64,000 nucleotides of DNA, taken from assembly GCA_973895155.1 (NCBI GenBank), contig OZ316897.1, forward strand, positions 3,162,001-3,226,000, written 5' to 3'. This DNA is from Marsupella aquatica (lineage: Eukaryota > Marchantiophyta). The notes under the pieces are model-generated. The model searched no databases, was not told where the DNA came from, and worked only from the letters and a program-made list of their open reading frames with translations. The position numbers and the translations under genes are program-made. Of this stretch, positions 34,031 to 47,212 are shown piece by piece (position 1 is the first letter of the stretch; every line of letters starts with the position of its first letter).

Positions 34031-34875
34031 GGCTGCCCCCTCGTTGCCGGTCTTTGTTACACTCCTCTGAATGGTATTCTATGAACTAACGGAGTCCTTG
34101 GTACTAAATTTCGGTCCAAAACCTCCCCCGGCCTCGATGGTTTTCTCTCGACCCTTTCAGCTAGACATACATGAATATATCTTTTGCGATCGGTGAATAA
34201 TCATTTTCATTCTCCGATCACAGTTCTTTGGTGGATGAAAACGTGCTTCGACTCATTGAATCGCTCAACTCGATGCAACTAATATTTGTCACCTCGAAAG
34301 ACATCCTTGAGCTCAGCCGGCCGAGAGAGACTGTAGTAGATTGCGGAGGCCGTGTCAAGTAACAGAGTGAGTATAAATGGCAGAGTGTACGCGGCTCAGT
34401 ACGTGGCCTTGAATCTCTGAATTTGGCCGTGGTTAAGGAAACGTGCATTATCACTCAACTCTTTTCCATTGCCGATTCTAAACTGAGCTGCGCAATGAGA
34501 TCGTTTTGTTCCTTTTCCAACACATGCCGGGCAGTGAGTCTCAAAGAGCATTACAGTACAATAAAGTGTGCAAAACATGCGACAGAGGTGAACAGAATGA
34601 TCCTGCACAGTTCCGGAATGGCTGCCCTTCCCCTAGTTTTGGATTGCAAGCGTCCAAACAACGTCGCCATCGTTTCCCAAGGGAAATCCCTGTGCAGGGT
34701 GCAGCTCTGATTTCACGAATGAATCTCGGGCGGCGCTCGAGTTGGCATGCGGTTCTTTGTCCAGATTGGCCGTTCCTGACATTGCACAAAAGGCGATCGC
34801 TGGCCTGGTCGTATGTGAACAGATCAGTGACTCTTGTTCATTTCAGGGAGTCCACCAGAGGAGATTTCTTGGGGT
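34031..34875 (-). promoter_or_regulatory. Upstream region of AMT2 copy B, conserved with copy A
   Basis: Aligns by eye with 20999-21975 over most of its length, with small indels. The similarity fades beyond about 34870 (after CAGGGAGTCCACCAGAGGAG). Confidence 0.6.
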
Positions 34876-35618
34876 ATATGTATGATGGACATGCCATACA
34901 AACTTTCCGTATCAGCCCCATGACATTTTTTTAAACAAACTACATTAGACCCCCCTTCTGACGAGCTCCAAGATGTTCTTCTAAAGTGAGATACTAGAAA
35001 CAAACTGAGTGAACATGATTCCAGGCACTAGCCCCTACGACCCATTTGAAGAACATGAATAGCGGAGAGGATAATAAAAATGTTTTTATCAAAATATTTT
35101 TTCCATTCACATTTTTTGAATGTTAGTGAAATAATTTTTAAAAACACATCATTTTAATAGTCATACATAATATACGATTGTCCATATACCATTCTCTTTT
35201 CTATGCACATCCCTCACTTTATGCACATCCTTCATTCTATGCACATATGTTGTGGTGGGGCCATAGTGTCCATTTTTTAAATATAAACACTTATCACCAA
35301 AACCTTACATGTACTAGTTGACATACATCATAATCATGAGTCTTTCCATGCACATAAATTTTTCCATGCACATGATGGCCATGGAGTTAAAGTCTAGAGG
35401 GTCCACTCTAGACCTAGGCTCTTACAAGTAAACTTCAGTTGGTGCTTTTATAGTAAGATTTGAATCACAACTACTACTTAGTTGAACCGTGAGTAAAGGG
35501 TTTTCTAGCACAAACTGTGTCCTGTCAATCTCAGGAGTTGATGGGGCTAGTGATCTTTGTTGTTGGGGAGTGGCTGCTCATTATCACGTCATCCAAATTG
35601 TAAAATTAAGGTAATAGT
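34876..35618. other. AT-rich interval
   Basis: No gene seen. CATCCYTCAYTYTATGCACAT phrases repeat near 35205-35250. Confidence 0.4.
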
Positions 35619-35941
35619 TGTGGGGAGAAATCAGATCAGGAAAAACACTCCAAACATACACGTGCTCAATAGTTACGTGGTTCGCCTCAAGGTTGGCTAC
35701 GTCCATGGGAAGACCAAACTTTATTAACGGTTATGTGTCTACTCAAGCATCACCTTAGCTCTCATCTCTTCAAGCTCTCATCTCTTGCTATATCACTGTG
35801 TTCTCTCTTGAGAACTCTCTTGTATGTTCTCACACCACATAGAAGTTGAAGAGATAAGGACCAACTCTTCAACTAGGGTTTACTCTAACCCTAGTTAACA
35901 TACTAACCATAGTTCAACCCAAGACTGAGTTAACCTCTACA
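35619..35941 (-). repeat. 3' LTR of copia 1
   Basis: On the plus strand it starts TGTGGGGAGAAATCAG and ends TAACCTCTACA. It is about 99% identical by eye to 41339-41661. The adjacent CTCCCCCTTGAC (35944-35955) is the complement of the polypurine tract. Confidence 0.9.
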
Positions 35942-36135
35942 AACTCCCCCTTGACTCACGTCTTGGGAGGGTTCATAACATTGTCTTTTCCTTACAAGTT
36001 CCTCCGCGGGAAGTTCAAGACAGTAGGGCCAAAAGACCCTCCCCCTAATGCAAGGGTTAACTAGAACTAAGACGTAGCCGATAAGCCATCAGATGGAGTA
36101 CTCATATAGAGACATTTTCTTGGTTAACTCTATAT

Positions 36136-39100
36136 TTACAATATTTGTAAATAATTACAATGCCTTGAAAAACTATTGGAGTCTAATACTTTGGTAAAAG
36201 CATCCGTTGGATTAAACTTTCCATCAATCTTGACAAACTCAAATTCATCATCCGATAATGCCTGTCGGATGAAATGATAGCGGACATCAATGTGCTTTAC
36301 CCTGCCATCCATCACCTGATTCTTGGCAGTGTAAATTGCACTTTGACTATCACAATGAAGATATACACACTCCTGTGATAAACCCATCTCCATGACAAGC
36401 TTTTTCAACCAAATGGTCTCTGATGCTGCTTCTGCTGCTGCTACATACTCGGCGTCCATAGTAGACTTTGCAACACACTTTTGGAGAGTAGACTTCCAAC
36501 TAATGCATCCACCAGCATGTGTAAATACATATCCAGTTGTCGATCTCCTCTTATCCAGATCACCTGCGTAGTCTGCATCCACATAACCTTGAAGCACTTT
36601 CATATTGTTTGAACTTGCATCAAACAATAAACCCTTCTTAGTGGAACCTCTGATGTAGCGCAAAATCCATTTCACTGCTTCCCAATGAATTTTTCCTGGA
36701 TTTGCCATGTATCTGCTTACCTTGCTAACGGCATAAGCTATGTCTGTTTGGGTGCATACCATGAGATACATTAAACTACCCACAACACTTTCATAAGGAA
36801 CTTTGGACATCAAGCTTTTTTTTGTTGCATCCGATGGACAAAATGTTGCAGAAATATTGAAATGCCTTGCCAAAGGAACACTCACAGCCTTAGCATCTGC
36901 CATGTTGAATTTTGAGAGTACCTTCTCTACATACCTTTTCTGCGTCAGCCAAAGTTTGGCTTTGTTAACATCCTTGACAATCTCCATGCCTAGGATCCTC
37001 TTGGTTGTGCCCAAATCCTTCATCTTAAACTCAGAACTGAGTTGGGCCTTAAGCTTATCAACTTCGCCCCTATCTTGTGCTGCAATGAGCATGTCATCCA
37101 CATAAAGTACAAGGATGACAAGCTTAAAACTTGTGTTGTTCACACGCCTTATGTAAACACATGGATCGTACATGCTTTGCACAAATCCAAGCGATTTCAA
37201 AAATTTATCAAAATGCTTGTTCCACTGCCTTGGGCTCTGCTTTAATCCATACAAGGATTTTAGCAACCTGCATACCAAATTTTCCTTGCCCTTTTGCACA
37301 AAACCCTCTGGTTGCCTCATGTAAATCACCTCATCCAACGATCCATATAAGAATACCGTGATAACATCCATTTGATCTAAAACCAGATCAAATAAAACTA
37401 CCAGAGCACATAGCAAATGTATTGTTGAATACTTTGCTACAGGTGAAAAAACCTCATTGTAGTCTATACCTTTTTGTTGAGTAAAACCCTTGGCTACCAA
37501 CCGAGCCTTAAATATCTTCTCAGCATCCGCCGTGGGTCCATCTTTCTTCCTATACACCCACTTGCTGTCAACAGCTTGCTTGTCACTAGGTAGACTTGTG
37601 AGTTCCCAAGTCTTGTTATCATGAAGTGATTTCATTTCCATGCGCATCGTCACCTACCACTGTTGCTTCTCCATAGAAGCTAGGACCTCTCGAAATGAGG
37701 ATGGATCTCCATCTTCTGTCACCAATGCATCAATAGATTCTTCATCCAAATCCACTTGATCAGAAGGAAGCCAAGTTCCATACCTTTTTCGTGCTTGACG
37801 TTTGCGAGTTCCTCTTCGCATTGAAGACTCAGGCTGATCTGATTGTAGTGTGCTTTGCCTTACAGTGGTGTCAACATATTCGTTATCTGACACATCCTTT
37901 CCCCTTGTATCCTCTAGAGGAGGAGATTGCTCTTTGTTAGTAGTAGGAAATTGATCTATCTTCCCCTCCTTCAATGATTTTTCTTCATTGAAGGATACAT
38001 CCCGACTAACAAGTAACTTGCAATCAACTAGATCCCACAACCGATAACCTTTAATTTCACACTGATAACCAAGAAAAATGCATTTCTGGGCTCTAGGATC
38101 TAGCTTAGTCATATTGTTGCTAGGAACATGTGCATATGCTTCACAGCCAAAAACCCTAAGCTTTGAATAATCAATAGGTCGATTGTGCCATAGCTCAAAG
38201 GGGGTTTTGTAAGTAATTGCCCGACTAGGAGAGAGATTTACTAGATAAGCAGCTATGTTGATAGCTTCCACCCAAAAGATTTGTGGCAATTTAGAGTGGC
38301 TCAACATGCTTCTTGCTCGCTCCAACAATGTGCGGTTGAGTCGCTCAGCAACACCATTTTGCTCAGGAGTGTACACAGTTGTGAGATGGTGAGTAATTCC
38401 CTTATTTGCATAATACGTGTTGAACTTGCCAGAGGTGTATTCACCACCATTATCTGATCGTAGATATCTCACATTCTTTGTAGTCTGTGTCTCAATTTGA
38501 GCTACCCATTGTTTGAAGATGGAAAGCACTTCAAACTTATGGGCAATGAAATAAATCCAAAAAAACCTTGAGTAATCATCGATAAACGATACATAGTATT
38601 GTTTGCCTAAATGTGAAAAAACCAGAGCAGGACCCCACACATCGGAATGAATATACTCAAGTACAACTTTAGAATGATGAATGACAGTCGGAAATGGAGT
38701 TCTTGTTTTCTTGCCGACAATGCAATGATCACAAAAACTCAACTTGCATGCTTGCAATCCTGGTAGGAGATGTCGCTTGGTAGGATTTCCAAACTTTTTT
38801 CACTCGTGTGACCAAGCCGAGCATGCCATAAATTGATTTTCTCCTCCTGAGATGTGACCAAGTTGACTTCGGCAAGAAGTGTGGTGCCTTCCAAGACATA
38901 AATGTTTCTTTTCCTCTTGCCAATAAGAACTTCAATTGATCCATGCGTGACTGTTAACACCCCATCAGTGGCACTCCATTGATAACCCTTGGCATCCAAG
39001 TAGCCAAGAGAAATCAAATTCTTATACATTTTTGGAATGTGTTTGACATTTGATAGAGTACAGTACTTGCCACCAGGTAGTTGAATCTTTACGGATCCAA

Positions 39101-40169
39101 TGCCTAAAACTTTGCAAGAATGATTATTTCCCATCAAAACAGATCCGTTGATAGGAGTGTAGGATGAGAAAAGTTTACGCATATACCAGATGTGATACGA
39201 GCAAGCGGAATCCAAGATCCATTGACAATCCTCAACTTGAGAAGTGGTACACAATGCAAATCCTTCACTATCCTCTTCTCGAACAACTACTTGGGCTGAA
39301 GAACCGGCAACTTCCTTGAATGTGTCTTTGACGCGACAATCCTTCTTCATGTGACCCACTTTGTCACACTTCCAACACTTTATCTCACGAGTAGACTTGG
39401 ATGGTGATTTGGATCGAGATCTAGATCTGGATCTAAACCTCCTCCTACCAAAAGATCGGTCGTGGAACCTTCCTCGCTCTATGGGAAGTGGGTTAAACCT
39501 TTTGTTTTCATGAGATGACTCCCTTGATTTGCCTCTTTCTACCAACAATGTCGTTGATGATGAGGTTGAGGTAGGATGAGCTGAAGAAACCAGCTTAGAC
39601 TGCATGTCATCGGTCAACAGGGCACTCACCACATCATTGTAGGATATAGTTATCTTATCACGGAATAGAAGAACTCGAGACAAAGATTGGTACGAAGGTG
39701 GTAGTGAGCTCAAGAGTTGTAAGGCTTTCTTTTCTTTGCTCAAATGCTCTCCCAAATTCTCTAGGTCAACCACAAGATCATTGAACTGATCGATATGATC
39801 TTGAATCTTGACTCCATCAGCCATTTTAAATTGCATGAGCTTCAGGCTTGCATACATTCGGTTTGACATCTCCTTCTTGTAGTACTTGTTGCGCAATGCT
39901 TGAAACAAGTTCGTCACCGTTTGTGTTGTTTTTTCCTCAAACTACTTCTTCACATTGTTTTTGAGGTACATGCCAACAATACTTACCGCTTGATCCTGGA
40001 GATCATACCAATCATCATCTTCCATCTCCTTGGGTTGAGATCTTAGTACCTTGCCTAGGCCCATCGCCCTAAGTGCATCCCTCACGTTATGTTCCCACAT
40101 TGTATAGTCCATCCGACCATCAAATTTTTCCACCTCAAACCTTTGACCTCCAATCCTAGTAGTCGCCAT
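36136..40169 (-). pseudogene. Copia 1 gag-pol, broken
   Basis: Gag starts at 40169 (MATTRIGGQRFEVEKFDG). A TAG at 39942 interrupts it, after which the UBN2-like gag and the zinc knuckle CWKCDKVGHMKKDC follow. The protease region reads WILDSACSYH. A one-base frameshift near 38785 precedes the integrase (CDHC; HSDVWGP; RSDNGGEY; NGVAERLNRTLLERARSML). A TAG at 37654 separates it from the reverse transcriptase (YVDDMLIAAQD) and RNase H (YVDADYAGD, then KHIDVRYHFIRQAL). The PR-INT-RT-RH order is that of copia. With two stops and a frameshift, this copy cannot make a full polyprotein. Confidence 0.92.
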
Positions 40170-40232
40170 CGCTGGAATGCCAAATGTAGTGTGGAGTCGC
40201 CTTCCGACAAGAAATAAACGTCGAATGCTCAA

Positions 40233-41338
40233 ATGTGGGGTGTGAAAATAAGGCCAAAATTGAAAGTTGGTGAATTTTGAAACTGATCACTCTTATGTGT
40301 AGCCCACAAGGTAACGCTCCGAATTCTGAAAATGGTTTGTCAAATGGACTCTCGAGTGCCGAGAATTTTTACTCCGACCGGAGGGGGTAAAAGATGAAAT
40401 AATTACCCCTCGAGGGAATCTCTTATGCCAAAGATTCCACTAGTGTACTTTTTCAGAATTGAACGCACCAATACTTGCCTAGCTTCCCCAAGTACGCCTC
40501 TCCAAAAGTTGAAGTTGATCCGATTTTATTTGCCGCTCGGAATCTTTGACCTTCGGTAAAAATTTAAGCCTCTAGAAAAGAATCTTTTCGGGAAATTCCG
40601 TCCGCCCTTGTACAGCCCCTGTGGGGGACTTCACAGGGGGCACTTCCCCCTGCCCGAGCTCTGTTGAGCCCTAAAAGGCCTCCTCGAAGTTTTTGATCTC
40701 CTCGCGCGTCCGCGGAAGTCGCGACTACTCGCGGCAGAAAGTACCCCTCAGCGGATTCACTCAAATTCCCGTCTCAGTTTTTGACGAAATCCAATTCTGA
40801 TTTCAGATTCAGAAACTAGACTTCGAGGGCATCAAGATTAATATAAAGAACTCACAAAATGGTGGAGTAATGAGGGAGAAACAATTCGGTGAAAGTGACT
40901 GATATTAAGTTATCCGCCATAGCCAAAATTTTGAGCTCAAAAAACGAGAATTGAAATTAAGATTGCTTCTCAACCGTTTGACAGAATTCAACGATGTTGA
41001 TATCGAAACATCTAGAAAGACAAGGCGCTCAAGCGTATCTCAGTTTCAAGTCCCGATAGAATAATAAAAAAGACTGATCTGAGAAATTGACCTTATCTTT
41101 TGCCCGATAACGTAAATTGAAAACCGTCACTTACAATTGTTTCCATTTCTGACCTCAGGCCTTCATTGCTTCACTGAAATGAGCCCCTGGTTGTGTGCTC
41201 CACACTTGTGAGAAGATTGAGTCCGATCTTATTTCAATAGCTCCGCTTCGAAGAGGAAATCATCCGCTGTTCGCTTTGCTTGAAGCAAGTTCTATGGAGT
41301 TCCTAATTGACTGAAAAAACCTGAGCTCTGATACCAAT
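40233..41338 (-). other. Copia 1 leader and primer-binding site
   Basis: The untranslated leader lies between gag and the 5' LTR. GCTCTGATACCA at 41325-41336 is the complement of TGGTATCAGAGC, which pairs with the 3' end of initiator tRNA-Met. It is two bases from the LTR. Confidence 0.85.
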
Positions 41339-41661
41339 TGTGGGGAGAAATCAGATCAGGAAAAACACTCCAAACATACACGTGCTCAATAGTTACGTGG
41401 TTCGCCTCAAGGTTGGCTACGTCCATGGGAAGACCAAGCTTTAGTAACGGTTATGTGTCTACTGAAGCATCACCTTAGCTCTCATCTCTTCAAGCTCTCA
41501 TCTCTTGCTATATCACTGTGTTCTCTCTTGAGAACTCTCTTGTGTGTTCTCACACCACATAGAAGTTGAAGAGATAAGGACCAACTCTTCAACTAGGGTT
41601 TACTCTAACCCTAGTTAACATACTAACCATAGTTCAACCCAAGACTGAGTTAACCTCTACA
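41339..41661 (-). repeat. 5' LTR of copia 1
   Basis: A near-identical partner of 35619-35941, with TG...CA ends. Confidence 0.9.
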
Positions 41662-43066
41662 ATAATAAAGTGAGGATATTCATGTGAATGCATTCCATTT
41701 TGTAGAATCCATATGATGTCTTCTTATTTTTTTTCTCAGTAAGTCTTTTCAAGGCCTGAGGTTATAATTAAGGGCTCCCACAAGGTTTGCATGAATCCTG
41801 CATTCGGTGTGGGCCTGCATGGTGTGTGTGGGTTCTGCCAACTGAAGAGTTTGCCCCCACGTCCTAACAGAATGAGTGAGCAGAAACTACTCTTGGTAAA
41901 TGCTAAGTATGATGGAGACAATCTCCACATTGTCTCCAAAACAAAGCACTGGTGTTGGCTAATTACCCTCACCCAAGCAGCATGGGGGAGCAAAAATTAA
42001 TTACTTTTGGTGAAGAAATATGTTAAGTATGAGGTGAAAAAAATCTCCATAGGGTCTCCATCTTGGCTTCCCAACACACCAGTGGAGGCCACTCATCCTC
42101 ACCAAAATAGCATGGGTGAACAAACTTTCATACCTGGGGGCTGCTCAAGTAAATTTGTTCTGGCAGGGGATCCATCTGGCTTCTTTCCGTAATTATTTGT
42201 AGTCTGTAGTAATGTATTGTGATAATATGGGATGAACTACTTTCCTTGCTACTTTCACATGTTTTCCAACTGTTAGTATCTATGTGGATATTCCAAGAAA
42301 AGTTCTGATAATGAAGCAATCTCAACGATGGAGGAGAAATTTGAAAATTTCCTTCACTTTGACTTCACAGTAAGGTTTCCTTAATATGTGGCCCAGGCAA
42401 TAGACTTATGCCTCCATCATGACTGTCTTGCATAAAAAAAAGTTTTATTAGCTCCGATATTTGTTAGACTAGTGGATGTTATACTCAAGAGATCTGTAAG
42501 AATACAACCTAAGGGAGATCTAGAAGTCAGGAATCTGTCAATTATCTGTTAAAATTGTCACTTTAGATACTTAATTAGGTAGTGGTGACTTATCTAATAG
42601 TTAGGTGTGCAACCAAACAAAAGTTTGAGTTAAATCGGGAGTTTAATAAAAGTTGCTCAGAGAAAAATAGTTTGTGAGAAGCTCATAGTTCAAAAATGAA
42701 GGCAAATTGTACACATTTAATGTACATATACAATTATTTAAGTAGACAGTGATAAGTGGCTGCAGCGAGCGTATGCTTGTTGCGCAAATGCTCTTACATG
42801 AATAATACTTAGCACCATATAGCATGTTCATCCTAATACATGCCTATTTTGACTTGTCCAAAAGCATTGAAACAATCATCATAAGAGTTCAGATGTGACT
42901 AGTTTATGAAAAACAAGTATTGAAAGAATAATTATAAGAAAGTTAATGAAAAAATTGAGAGAATAAATTCTAATTATACTTTGAGGCGTGTGCATTGATT
43001 TGAAGGTGCTATATGTACTCGTATAGGTCTGGGACTTTATGATTCAAAGAGAAGAGAGTGAACTCT
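41662..43066. other. Non-coding interval
   Basis: No supportable gene. The part at about 42190-42640 has degenerate similarity to about 22180-22860. Confidence 0.4.
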
Positions 43067-43727
43067 ATGTTAAGCATGGACGACATTTGCAACTGCAAGC
43101 CCATGAACCATCCAACATACAAGAGTCGACACAGAGAGATATGTGGTTCACCTCCACATGAGGTTACGTCCACGCCCGGGGTCCTCATCGCTTTTTTTCC
43201 AACCCATCACGCGCGAATAAGTATAGGGTTTTTTAATTGGGTTTAGTGAAATACTTTTAAATTTTTGTTTAAGAACATTAGGGTTATTTTAATCCAATTT
43301 TGAGAATTATAAGAATCATAGGGATTTTTATTATCAAATATGGGAATATTCCATTAAGTTAGGGGTAAAAGAATTCCTAAAAAAAACTTTATTGACTTAA
43401 CTTTTAGGGTGTTTATTCCTCCAAAACTTTGAGCGTGATATGAGACACCCCTAACTTGGATTGAGGCCCCCGAGTGTCCACGAGAACACACAAGAGCTTT
43501 ACTGCACTCTAGGCCGAACGGCCTACCCATACCAAGCATCCACAACACAAGCTCTCCCTATCCCTCAACTAGTTCCGTAACAATGAGCCTTAGTCCCCCC
43601 AAGGGCTGGCACTAGCCTTGGCAATATACACAACTTACAGCACTACCTCTAACATTAGCTAAGTCCTAACCCGAGTTATCCTAACTATGGTTAGCTCATG
43701 AGTCACAAGACTAGAGCAATATCTAAC
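43067..43727. mobile_element. Solo LTR related to copia 2, split by a MITE
   Basis: Starts TGTTAAGCATGGACGACAT and ends near CAATATCTAACA. The middle shares the ATCCAACATACAAGAGTCGA and GAGCTTTACTGCACTCTAGG blocks with the other LTRs of this family. The element at 43175-43475 interrupts it. Confidence 0.7.
43175..43475. mobile_element. MITE-like element, family C, nested in LTR
   Basis: Starts CCCGGGGTCCTCATC and ends GAGGCCCCCGAGT. GTCCACG is duplicated at 43168-43174 and 43476-43482. The interior matches 27527-27841. Confidence 0.75.
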
Positions 43728-43734
43728 ACTACTG

Positions 43735-43945
43735 TCCTTTTCTAACTTTCTCCTCTATTTGGTGGGGCTCTCTATTTAGGCTAACTTTCTCCTTTAAAAA
43801 TGTTCTCTTCGATTTGGTGGGGCTCTCTATTTAGGTTAACTTTCTCCTTTAAAAATGTTCTCTTCTATTTGGTTGGGCTCTCTATTTAGGTTAACTTTCT
43901 CCTTTAAAAATTTTCTCTTCTATTTGGTAGGGCTATCTATTTAGG
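43735..43945. repeat. 55-bp tandem repeat, possible subterminal repeat
   Basis: Three to four copies of a 55-bp unit (CTTTCTCCTTTAAAAATGTT then GGGGCTCTCTATTTAGG). CACTACTGTCC lies just upstream at 43725, overlapping the LTR end. If this is a CACTA terminus, the repeats would be its subterminal array. No matching right end was found. Confidence 0.6.
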
Positions 43946-44019
43946 TGACACCTGTTGATCAATAAACCATGAACAATGTAAAGCTTTAAAACCAATGGCA
44001 TATAACATACATCCAAAAA

Positions 44020-47000
44020 ATGCACCGAGCTGTTGGATACGGCCAATTGGGATGATGTGTCCAAACAATATGACTTTCAATGCACAGATTGCGGATCTAG
44101 AGTGACTGCCCCAAAGCAACTCACAAAGGTTAGTCGTGTATTGCTTGCATTGCTGGAATACCAGTGGGGTATTGCTTGCATTGTCGGAGTACGAGTGGGG
44201 TAATAGTGGGGTAATAATTGCATCGTCAGAATACCAGTGGGGTAACCGGTTAACAACAGTAAATACATTCACCCATCCAAACATTTGTGCAGGGTGACCC
44301 TCGAAACATTGCGCTCCTGGCACATTGGGATGGATTTCAGTCTGCTAAGACTGCCCACAAAAGCACATGGACTGTGGAGCTTCAAGTGATAAATGCCGGG
44401 GTACAATCAGGATTACCACCCATTCCTGTTCTCTTCATCCCGCCCTGTGATGATGATGATGTAGGAAAAAAAAACTAAAATGCTTGGATGCTTTTTTAGA
44501 ACCATTCATAAGAGAACTTCAGCAGTTGTACGTGGATGGCATTTATGTGTATTACAATTACCCTGTGGAAATACTATATAATATCCTTGTACTGCTCGAG
44601 AAGAACAGTGTTGTAAGAGCAGTTCTTGTAGTTTTCACTGGAGATCATCCTGCCCAATGCAAATTTGGGGGCTGGGCTGTTACTGGTCATTTGGCATGTA
44701 GGAATTGTAAGATGAGCACTCGATGGAGAAAGTACAAACCCCACAATACAGGAACTGAGACTAACCAGTCACAACACCGAGGTCTTTTGGGAAGGGCTGT
44801 CTATGACAATAATAGAAGGCAGATGCGTTATCCTCCATGTACTAGAGACCCGGAAGAGGTGAGGGAGGGTGCCAGAAAAATCAGCAGGGCAGGAACAAAC
44901 GCAGAAAGGGTGATGATAAGCAGGGATTGCGGGATTTCATCAATGACAAGGGCTTGGAGACTACATGAGCTAACTGGATTTTGTTTGAGCAAGGACCTGG
45001 TGTACGATACAATGCATATTCTTGCCTTGTGCCTTTTCAAAAAATATTGTGAACTTCTAATTAGCAGTATTCCCCGTGCTGACCAAAAAAAATTTGAAAA
45101 TACCCTGGATGAAGTAACTGCTAGGAAACCGACAGGGTTTGATGGCAGGTGGCCAAAGGCACCATTCAAAAGATTGAGATATTTCAAGGCAAAAGAGTTC
45201 ACAAGATTCGTATTGTATTGTGTGCCCCATATCCTCCATGAGATGGACATTAGTCTCCACTCTGAACTTGGGACACTTGGGGTTCTTTTGGTAGAGATTG
45301 CACGTCTGTTCTATATCCAAAGTAGACAAGAGGGTTGGACTACTACAACAATCAGCAAAGGCCGGTCACTACTAGCATCTTGGAGGGTTCGCTCAGAAGA
45401 TGCTTGGGGGCCCAATGGAGCAATTCTAGAGCATGTTGCTGGTAAGGTTCCCCTTTGTTTTTATTCCATTTAGCTTCATATGAGAATGGGGTACCAATAA
45501 TAAGGTTCAAATATTGCTCATATCCTTGTCTCTTCTCGATGATGATTTGTAGGGGGTGGTGAGATTTTTGATGGAATAGAAAGGCATGGCCCACACTATG
45601 TTTATTGGTGCTACCGCTTCGAACGAATGGTGTCAGACTATGGACGCACTCGCACCAATCAAAAGGACCAAGAAATAACGTTCTCCCTTCATTTTGCAAG
45701 ACATTTTTTCACAAAAATATCGTCAGTTATTTGGGAAGATGACTATGGACTTTTCCCTCATCAAAGAGCTTTGTCAAAAGTACATGACTCTCTGCGTGTG
45801 ACTGTGGATCATCGCAAAGAGCACAAGTCAAGAGACACCTGGGTGTTTGAATGCCCAGAGTGGCACGAAAATGTGTCCATAGTTTCCAGTCAATTGTTGG
45901 GCTTAGAATTGTGGGAGGGTATGTTGTGCTCTGTGGAGTCATATGGTTGCAAGCAAAGGGGTGGGCATAGGCTCAAACAGGAATCTGACCCAGATATTGG
46001 GGCTGTCCGCCAAACTCTCCTTAAAGCAACTTTGGACAAGTGCTGGAGTATTTAACCACATGTCTGTTGATGACAACGTCAGTGAAAAATGCACTCCATT
46101 GCGATCAGTCGTGTGGAAAGTAGAAGTTTACAGGCCTGGTGATCACGTAGTTGTACTGGTAGATGGGAGTACGGATACTTCACATCCTCAAAATTGGAAA
46201 GCTGTCATCCACAAACTTTTCATGCACGAATTTGGAGGCCACATGGATATATTCTTTGAGGTTGATTGGTACAAACAGCGATACGAACAGGATCCAAGAC
46301 GACATGTAGTGTCTTGGGAACGAGATGAGTATTCCCAGTTTACTATTTTGGAACCTAAATTATCCCACGCACATGGCAACAACTGTAGACAGATAGATCA
46401 AGAATTCTACACAAGTTCTTCCCAATTAGAAGAGGCGATGTGGCTGGTGGAGGGGGGAGGGAAATAGTGGCCTTAGAGATTGGAGATATGCTACTTCGAG
46501 AACTCCCGACAACTATTGCCAACTGCCCACCTTTCCCAGAGGTAGGAGATATAATGAGTGCATTTACGGACGACTCTGCGTTGGATCTTGGGGGGGTCAC
46601 TTCCACAAATGTTGACATCATGTGCAAACGAAGTAAGGGGCATTTTATTCATTTTAGGGAAGTACTTAGAAGTAGCGAGGAAGTAAGTAAGGGGGTAACA
46701 ATTCAAAAAGTGCCACTTGTCATCACATGATTCATTGCTTGCCACGTGTCAATAAATGATTGATGGGTTTTTTGAGCTTCCTATTCCTTTTTGAGAGAGT
46801 GATTAAATAGGGGCGTTCGCACATGGTATACAACAATTTCATAAGGTGAACCCCCCGAGCGTTGGATGTCGATTTATTCCCTGAACTTTGTGTAGTGAGG
46901 GAGGTCATCATGCCCAGGCATGACACAAGGGCGGAAGATGATGCAACAGTATTGGACGATGCGTCTGACGGGAAGGAATCAGGGCTGGAAGATACAAACA

Positions 47001-47212
47001 AGACTCCCAATGCAGACAGGTCTGAGAAGGACCTGGGAAAAGTTGGTGTGACCTGGCTGATGGTAGTGGGTTCTCGGTCAAACTGTCTTGTGTACAAAGC
47101 AAATACCCAAATTGTCGAACAAATTGGGTTTGAAAGATTAGTCGCATTGAAGGGTGAATTTCGCACCATTGCAACTACCAACGGTATATCTACACGGTGG
47201 CATACAGTGTAG
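44020..47212 (+). pseudogene. Tnp2/EnSpm-like transposase, broken
   Basis: The first visible exon ends at 44128 with CTDCGSRVTAPKQLTK. A phase-0 intron (44129-44292) leads to NIALLAHWDGFQSAKTAHKS. An A9 run at 44466-44474 shifts the frame. The next part has VVFTGDHPAQCKFGG, then CRNCK and later DLVYDTMHILALC, the conserved blocks of Tnp2-type transposases. A correct intron (45442-45552) leads to GPHYVYWCYRFERM. Another frame change near 46050 precedes a DUF4216-like region (KAVIHKLFMHEFGG, FFEVDWYKQRY). The tail, to a stop at 47212, is split by the MITE at 46587-46859; without it the frame reads on. The transposase superfamily is EnSpm/CACTA or the related Plavaka group. Confidence 0.75.
46587..46859. 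mobile_element. MITE family A inside a transposase exon
   Basis: Starts CTTGGGGGGGTCACTTCC and ends GTGAACCCCCCGAG. CGTTGGAT is duplicated at 46579-46586 and 46860-46867. Removing the element and one duplication restores the host frame (…DDSALD then VDLFPEL…), so it arrived after the transposase was functional. Confidence 0.88.

Larger units (their letters stand above)
35619..41661 (-). mobile_element. Copia retrotransposon 1
   Basis: A Ty1/copia element in minus orientation: 5' LTR 41339-41661, primer-binding site 41325-41336, gag-pol 40169-36136, purine tract by 35942-35955 and 3' LTR 35619-35941. The LTRs (323 bp each) differ at about four positions, so insertion was recent. No convincing 5-bp target duplication was found at the ends. 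Confidence 0.92.
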
